Source: an uncultured Flavobacteriaceae bacterium (GTDB lineage: Bacteria > Bacteroidota > Bacteroidia > Flavobacteriales > Flavobacteriaceae). From it: 38,788 bases of DNA. Positions 36,601 to 38,788 of the stretch are shown here, one piece after another. Under the pieces are notes generated by a model. That model did no database searches and was not told where the DNA came from. It worked only from the letters and a program-made list of their open reading frames with translations. Position numbers and translations under genes: made by a program. The stretch is from assembly GCA_947500445.1 (NCBI GenBank), contig CANMSB010000039.1, forward strand, positions 1 to 38,788, given 5' to 3'. Positions within the stretch are counted from its first letter, which is position 1. The number at the start of each line of letters is the position of its first letter.

Positions 36601-36924
36601 GAACAGTTGGGCAATGAAGCGGTGGACAAACTTCTAAAGAAGAAACAAGAATACTATGCCAAAGAAAAAAATAAGGAATCGAACATAGAGCCACCGCTCA
36701 TCTATGCCGATGGGCAGGAGTATATAGAGGGTGGTAAAGGGGTCGTAGCGATGAACTACCTGATTAACATTATCGGAAAGGAACAATTTATCGCAACTTT
36801 AAAAACTTGGATTGTTGAGGATAGCCTAAACTCAAAAGTTTTCAAGGATTTTTATGATATATTATTGCCCGAAGTACCTAAGGAAAGTGTGAAAAGAGTT
36901 AAAATAGATTTTGAGGACTTATAG
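33667..36924 (+). CDS. ABC-2 permease fused to degenerate M1-peptidase-like domain
   Basis: A 1085-aa inner-membrane protein. The N-terminal ~600 residues form two blocks of six or so helices (ABC-2 type permease), followed by a large periplasmic part resembling the M1 aminopeptidase family (the ABC/M1 fusion type of Bacteroidota). In the M1-like part, the family SFPNTI block is YSYPNTVAISEKEG. The zinc motif HExxH is H938-L-A-I-S942, so only the first His remains; the catalytic Glu is Leu939 and the second His is Ser942. The later Glu (in the ATMLSET block) is Ile966 in QMLTIALPEA. The domain is therefore probably not a peptidase. It is coupled to the ABC ATPase and may export or sense peptides. 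Confidence 0.86.
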   Translation: MICKIVGFELKKRVFHWTTLLYFLILVFQGIWYTKGNFEYYTNDGLLMNATTVFFKNLAGGGILMIIIIAIITGTALYKDKQYHTAQWMYTLPVNEKQFFLGRFLSAYFYNILIALGYLAGMLLVPYSGIGEPHRFAPTPFWQLLDGFFFLTMPNLLLLTTLIFTVVALTRKMALGYLVTLVTVIAFLLMQTAAETSGITNALVIGDPFGYVGVDAMANSISVDDKNFGFLKLQGSLLYNRILWFSITLITFLIGYLSFGFKRFVKTRTKSKKQNNTASPNLTVTQKLGSTTPSLAFGGIVFLKKLWSLARLEFKNIVRPVSFRVVLGVVLLMITLQNLIWNFSYYIGATQPLTSTMTLFRLTFGVFIMILLMVWAGELFFKDRTVNIHQITDTLPVPVWVTLLSRYIAMIGVAFAMAFSFVVIGIVIQVLKGGANDLDLGLYAYDLLGYNWGWLTYVCQISLVFFIAGLTGNRFLTHILGVGILFATILAFELGLAEQTRFAFGAVPGLEDYSEMSGYGIWITAAKWYFLMWALLSAAFVFFGILFWDRGVPKKWYKKLSLRNEQLSWPGKITALLLLGGFFAMQSFVADNTIGKNNFTPGEIEETERADYEKRYGYLKNEPQPKIFNLDATFDLFPMERKARYSARISMVNTSTSVIDTLFLNQLESVHLQNILLNNKKVKVVFEDKTHRLWGYRIQPPLSPNDTLVVSLSAEKRYQGFTQSGDEPQTDLTYNGSFGSIYDFVPSIGYDENKELQKNRKRVEQQLPKIDSRMASTTDARALQENYFDDTALAVSGTITISTAKGQIPLAPGTLKKEWTENSRVFRSYRVAPSYLFDWHIASADYLETTFDTGNTTVGILSSPEHRFNIELYKKAATDALEFVNNNLGNYPYNDLRIAEINYYNDRFYSYPNTVAISEKEGWYADTGALEDKAFVYHLAISQIIGHWITENIKISNVQGAQMLTIALPEALGLFVVEEQLGNEAVDKLLKKKQEYYAKEKNKESNIEPPLIYADGQEYIEGGKGVVAMNYLINIIGKEQFIATLKTWIVEDSLNSKVFKDFYDILLPEVPKESVKRVKIDFEDL

Positions 36925-37168
36925 GAAATTCCATAGAACAACCTTTTTTTAAACTGTTTTAATCCGTCTGGAAAACCTGAATTACGAAATGTCGGGTGTA
37001 TCGAAAGGAGTTTATTTACCACCAGTTATAACACCAATATATTTCTGTTGGCAGTATATTTCTCTTGTTTACTATTTAGTTTAGGGCTGAATAGCTGAAA
37101 AAAGGGTCAGATTAAAATTAATAATAAAAAATTGTAAAATGTGTTACCTATGTGTTACCCAGCAATAA
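36925..37168. other. Gene-free stretch before the attachment site
   Basis: No reading frame, hairpin or promoter was recognised. The composition is AT-rich from about 37020. Two copies of ATGTGTTACC (37139-37148, 37150-37159) end this stretch and resemble the GTTGTACC repeats before the integrase. Confidence 0.4.
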
Positions 37169-37196
37169 AAAACCCTGACGTTCCGGTCAGGGTTTT
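37169..37196 (-). terminator. Rho-independent terminator downstream of tRNA remnant
   Basis: A perfect 11-bp stem AAAACCCTGAC (37169-37179) / GTCAGGGTTTT (37186-37196). Read on the minus strand it follows the tRNA 3' end by about 9 bp and is trailed by TTTTTTATT, so it is the native terminator of a tRNA operon. Confidence 0.7.
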
Positions 37197-37204
37197 CCTT
37201 GTTG

Positions 37205-37254
37205 TACAGGCGGAGAGACTCGAACTCTCACACCTTGCGGCACTAGATCCTAAG
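37205..37254 (-). other. 3' fragment of tRNA-Leu(UAG), attachment site
   Basis: On the minus strand this reads CTTAGGA anticodon loop (UAG), TCTAG stem, a long variable arm with TGCCGCAAGGTGT, the T-arm GAGAG-TTCGAGT-CTCTC and the 3' acceptor CGCCTGT with discriminator A. The 5' half is absent: upstream of the loop the bases do not pair with the anticodon stem. This is the 3' end duplicated when a genetic element integrates into a tRNA-Leu gene. The intact tRNA should be at the far end of the element, beyond the window. Confidence 0.75.
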
Positions 37255-37459
37255 TTTGGTATATATTGCACTAAACAAACATAAAACATCTCAATATCAA
37301 TGGTTTATGTTTTTAATGATTTTGGTTAAAGTCAAATAATATCAATTAATATCAACATTTGTTGTACCTATGTTGTACCTAAAATGGTTTATTAATTACT
37401 ATCTTTAAGGACATATAAGTTGTACCTGATTTGGCTTTCGCAAATAAAACAGGTCAGCT

Positions 37460-38674
37460 ATGTCATCAAGTGCAAAAATCGTTCTACGCAAAAAGCCAAA
37501 TTCAAAAGGGCTTTATCCACTCGCTATTCGGATTACTAAAAATCGTCGTTCTACTTACAAACTCATAGGTCATTATATTGACCTAAATGATTGGGACGAA
37601 CAAAACATAAAGGTTAAAAAATCACACCCAAACGCTAAAAGTTTAAATGGACTTATTTCCAGTAAAATTGCAGAGGTACGCAAGTCACTTATAAATCTTC
37701 AAAGCGAATCAAAGGATGCTTCTGCTAGACAAATCAAAACAGAGATTTACAGACCCACATCCTCATTGACTTTTTTTGATTATGCGAAAGAACATATTGA
37801 GGCTTTGGAAGCAGAAGGAAAAATCAATAGGAAGTACACCGATTCTGCTTGGTTAAGTTTCATAAAAAAGTTCCATAAATCTGAACAATTATCTTTTCTA
37901 GAAATTGATGAACGATTTTTAAATACACTGAAAGTATTTCTAAAAGGTAAATCATCACTAACCGAAACGTCTGCTATGAATGTGATGGTTTTTATTCGAT
38001 TGCTCTATAATCGAGCGATAAGAGATAAGGTAGCCAGTAAAGAACTATACCCTTTTGGTAACGGGCGATATAAAATAAAATTTCCTGAAACCGAAAAAAT
38101 AGGTTTGACAAAGAAGGAGATTAAAAAGTATGAAAAACTACAGAATCTTTCTGAAGTTGAAAGGCATTCTCTAAATGTTTGGTTATTCAGCTTTTATTTT
38201 GCCGGAATGCGTGTTTCGGATGTTCTATTTACAAGATGGTCTCAATTCGTAGATGGAAGATTTAGTTATCGGATGGGCAAAAATTCTAAACTACTTTCTT
38301 TGAAAATACCGTATAAAATTCTACAACTTATAAAACAGTATGAATCCGAAAAGCAATCTGAAGATGATTTCATTTTTCCAGAAATGAAAAAGGCTGATTT
38401 GGATAACCCAAAAGACATTTATAATAAAATAAAAGTCGCTACAAAGAAATTTAATGATAACCTTAAAGTCATTACCAGGAAAGCTAAAATACAAAAGAAG
38501 GTGACTATGCATATAGCACGTCATACTTTTGGAAACATTGCAGGTGATTCAATTCACCCATTAATGCTTCAGAAGCTTTACAGGCATAGTGACCTAAAAA
38601 CGACTATCAACTATCAAGCTAACTTTATTCATAAGGAAGCTGATGATGCACTTGATAGTGTTATAAACTTTTGA
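37460..38674 (+). CDS. Tyrosine recombinase (phage-type integrase)
   Basis: Site-specific recombinase of 404 aa, of the Bacteroidota conjugative-element/phage type. It has an arm-binding N-terminal domain (GLYPLAIRITKNRRSTYKLIG), a SAM-like core-binding domain (SSLTFFDYAKEHIEALEAEGKINRKYTDSAW) and the catalytic domain with Arg251 (GMRVSD), His351-x-x-Arg354 (HIARH), His376 (RHSDL) and the nucleophile Tyr385 (INYQ). All key residues are present, so it is probably active. It sits 206 bp from the tRNA-Leu remnant. Its base composition is clearly more AT-rich than the genes to the left, which fits recent transfer. No cargo is visible before the window ends. Confidence 0.93.
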   Translation: MSSSAKIVLRKKPNSKGLYPLAIRITKNRRSTYKLIGHYIDLNDWDEQNIKVKKSHPNAKSLNGLISSKIAEVRKSLINLQSESKDASARQIKTEIYRPTSSLTFFDYAKEHIEALEAEGKINRKYTDSAWLSFIKKFHKSEQLSFLEIDERFLNTLKVFLKGKSSLTETSAMNVMVFIRLLYNRAIRDKVASKELYPFGNGRYKIKFPETEKIGLTKKEIKKYEKLQNLSEVERHSLNVWLFSFYFAGMRVSDVLFTRWSQFVDGRFSYRMGKNSKLLSLKIPYKILQLIKQYESEKQSEDDFIFPEMKKADLDNPKDIYNKIKVATKKFNDNLKVITRKAKIQKKVTMHIARHTFGNIAGDSIHPLMLQKLYRHSDLKTTINYQANFIHKEADDALDSVINF

Positions 38675-38742
38675 GGATTTTGACCAGGAAGGAACTAACA
38701 AAAAATTATTGAAAGGACTATCTCATAAAGTGTGTAAGTAGC

Positions 38743-38772
38743 AAAATAGCGGGGGCATGCCCCCGCTATTTT
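38743..38772 (+). terminator. Strong terminator after integrase
   Basis: A fully palindromic 30-bp stem with GCGGGGGC/GCCCCCGC at its centre and AAAATA/TATTTT at the outer ends, followed by more T. It lies 69 bp after the integrase stop and is symmetric enough to act on both strands. Confidence 0.85.
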
Positions 38773-38788
38773 TTTTAACTTTAAATAT

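Larger units (their letters stand above)
37139..37426 (+). repeat. Short direct repeats flanking the attachment site
   Basis: ATGTGTTACC occurs at 37139 and 37150 (11 bp apart), then TGTTGTACC at 37360 and 37371 (11 bp apart) and GTTGTACC at 37419. GTTGTACA overlaps the tRNA 3' end at 37201. One helical turn of spacing and placement on both sides of the tRNA remnant suggest arm-type binding sites of the integrase or an excisionase. Confidence 0.5.

Noticed and set aside
37202-37260. Complete tRNA-Leu gene
   Set aside because: Only the 3' half matches; the 5' acceptor and D-arm are missing and the anticodon stem cannot pair on the 5' side.
1-38788. CRISPR arrays or defence genes
   Set aside because: No regularly spaced direct repeats of CRISPR type and no cas, restriction or toxin-antitoxin family recognised; the TSP3 repeats are coding.

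Overview
The window looks like a chromosome segment of a marine-type flavobacterium (Bacteroidota, Flavobacteriaceae). The signs are four SusC/CirA-like TonB-dependent receptors (three with a visible N-terminal carboxypeptidase-regulatory-like domain), many outer-membrane lipoproteins with SNDD/SSDD-type residues after the lipid cysteine, AraC and MarR regulators, DUF6503 and DUF6686 families, and TAnnTTTG-type -7 promoter elements. No rRNA gene, intact tRNA gene or CRISPR array was seen.

Layout. (1) 90-6741: a sugar-porter MFS transporter, a tiny membrane peptide, a MarR regulator divergent from a TonB receptor with a perfect 28-bp palindrome between them, then a lipoprotein sulfatase. (2) 6747-11286 (minus strand): a DUF6503 secreted protein, an NTF2-like secreted protein, a flavodoxin-fold NAD(P)H oxidoreductase, an AraC regulator and a PLP aminotransferase whose PLP-anchoring Asp is replaced by Asn. 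(3) 11287-12706: a gene-poor stretch with a truncated SDR remnant, a perfect 14-bp inverted repeat and a small protein with two CxxC-C-C repeats. (4) 12707-36924: a large iron/siderophore uptake region. Module A is TonB receptor, DUF4374 lipoprotein and PepSY protein, divergent from a PchR-like AraC regulator. Next come DUF6686, a Fur-family repressor and another Cys-rich small protein. Module B is TonB receptor, DUF4374 and a thrombospondin-type-3 lipoprotein, divergent from DUF3325-like, DUF3649-like and PepSY genes. Module C has a second PchR-like regulator divergent from a small His/Cys protein, a TonB receptor, a DoxX-like protein, an ABC ATPase and an ABC permease fused to a degenerate M1-peptidase domain. 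(5) 37205-38788: the edge of an integrated element, with a 3' tRNA-Leu fragment followed by an AT-rich tyrosine integrase.

How it fits together. The inferred picture is that ferric siderophores enter through the TonB receptors, DUF4374 lipoproteins sit at the cell surface or in the periplasm, and PepSY/DUF3325/DUF3649 inner-membrane proteins help release or reduce the iron. The Fur-family repressor and two PchR-like activators would control this. Three intergenic regions of the iron region share a (C/T)AAATA-type core, one of them a perfect 7-1-7 palindrome just downstream of a predicted -7 element. Genes 90-6741 suggest sugar or sulfated-glycan handling, but no complete polysaccharide locus (no SusD, no glycoside hydrolase) is present.
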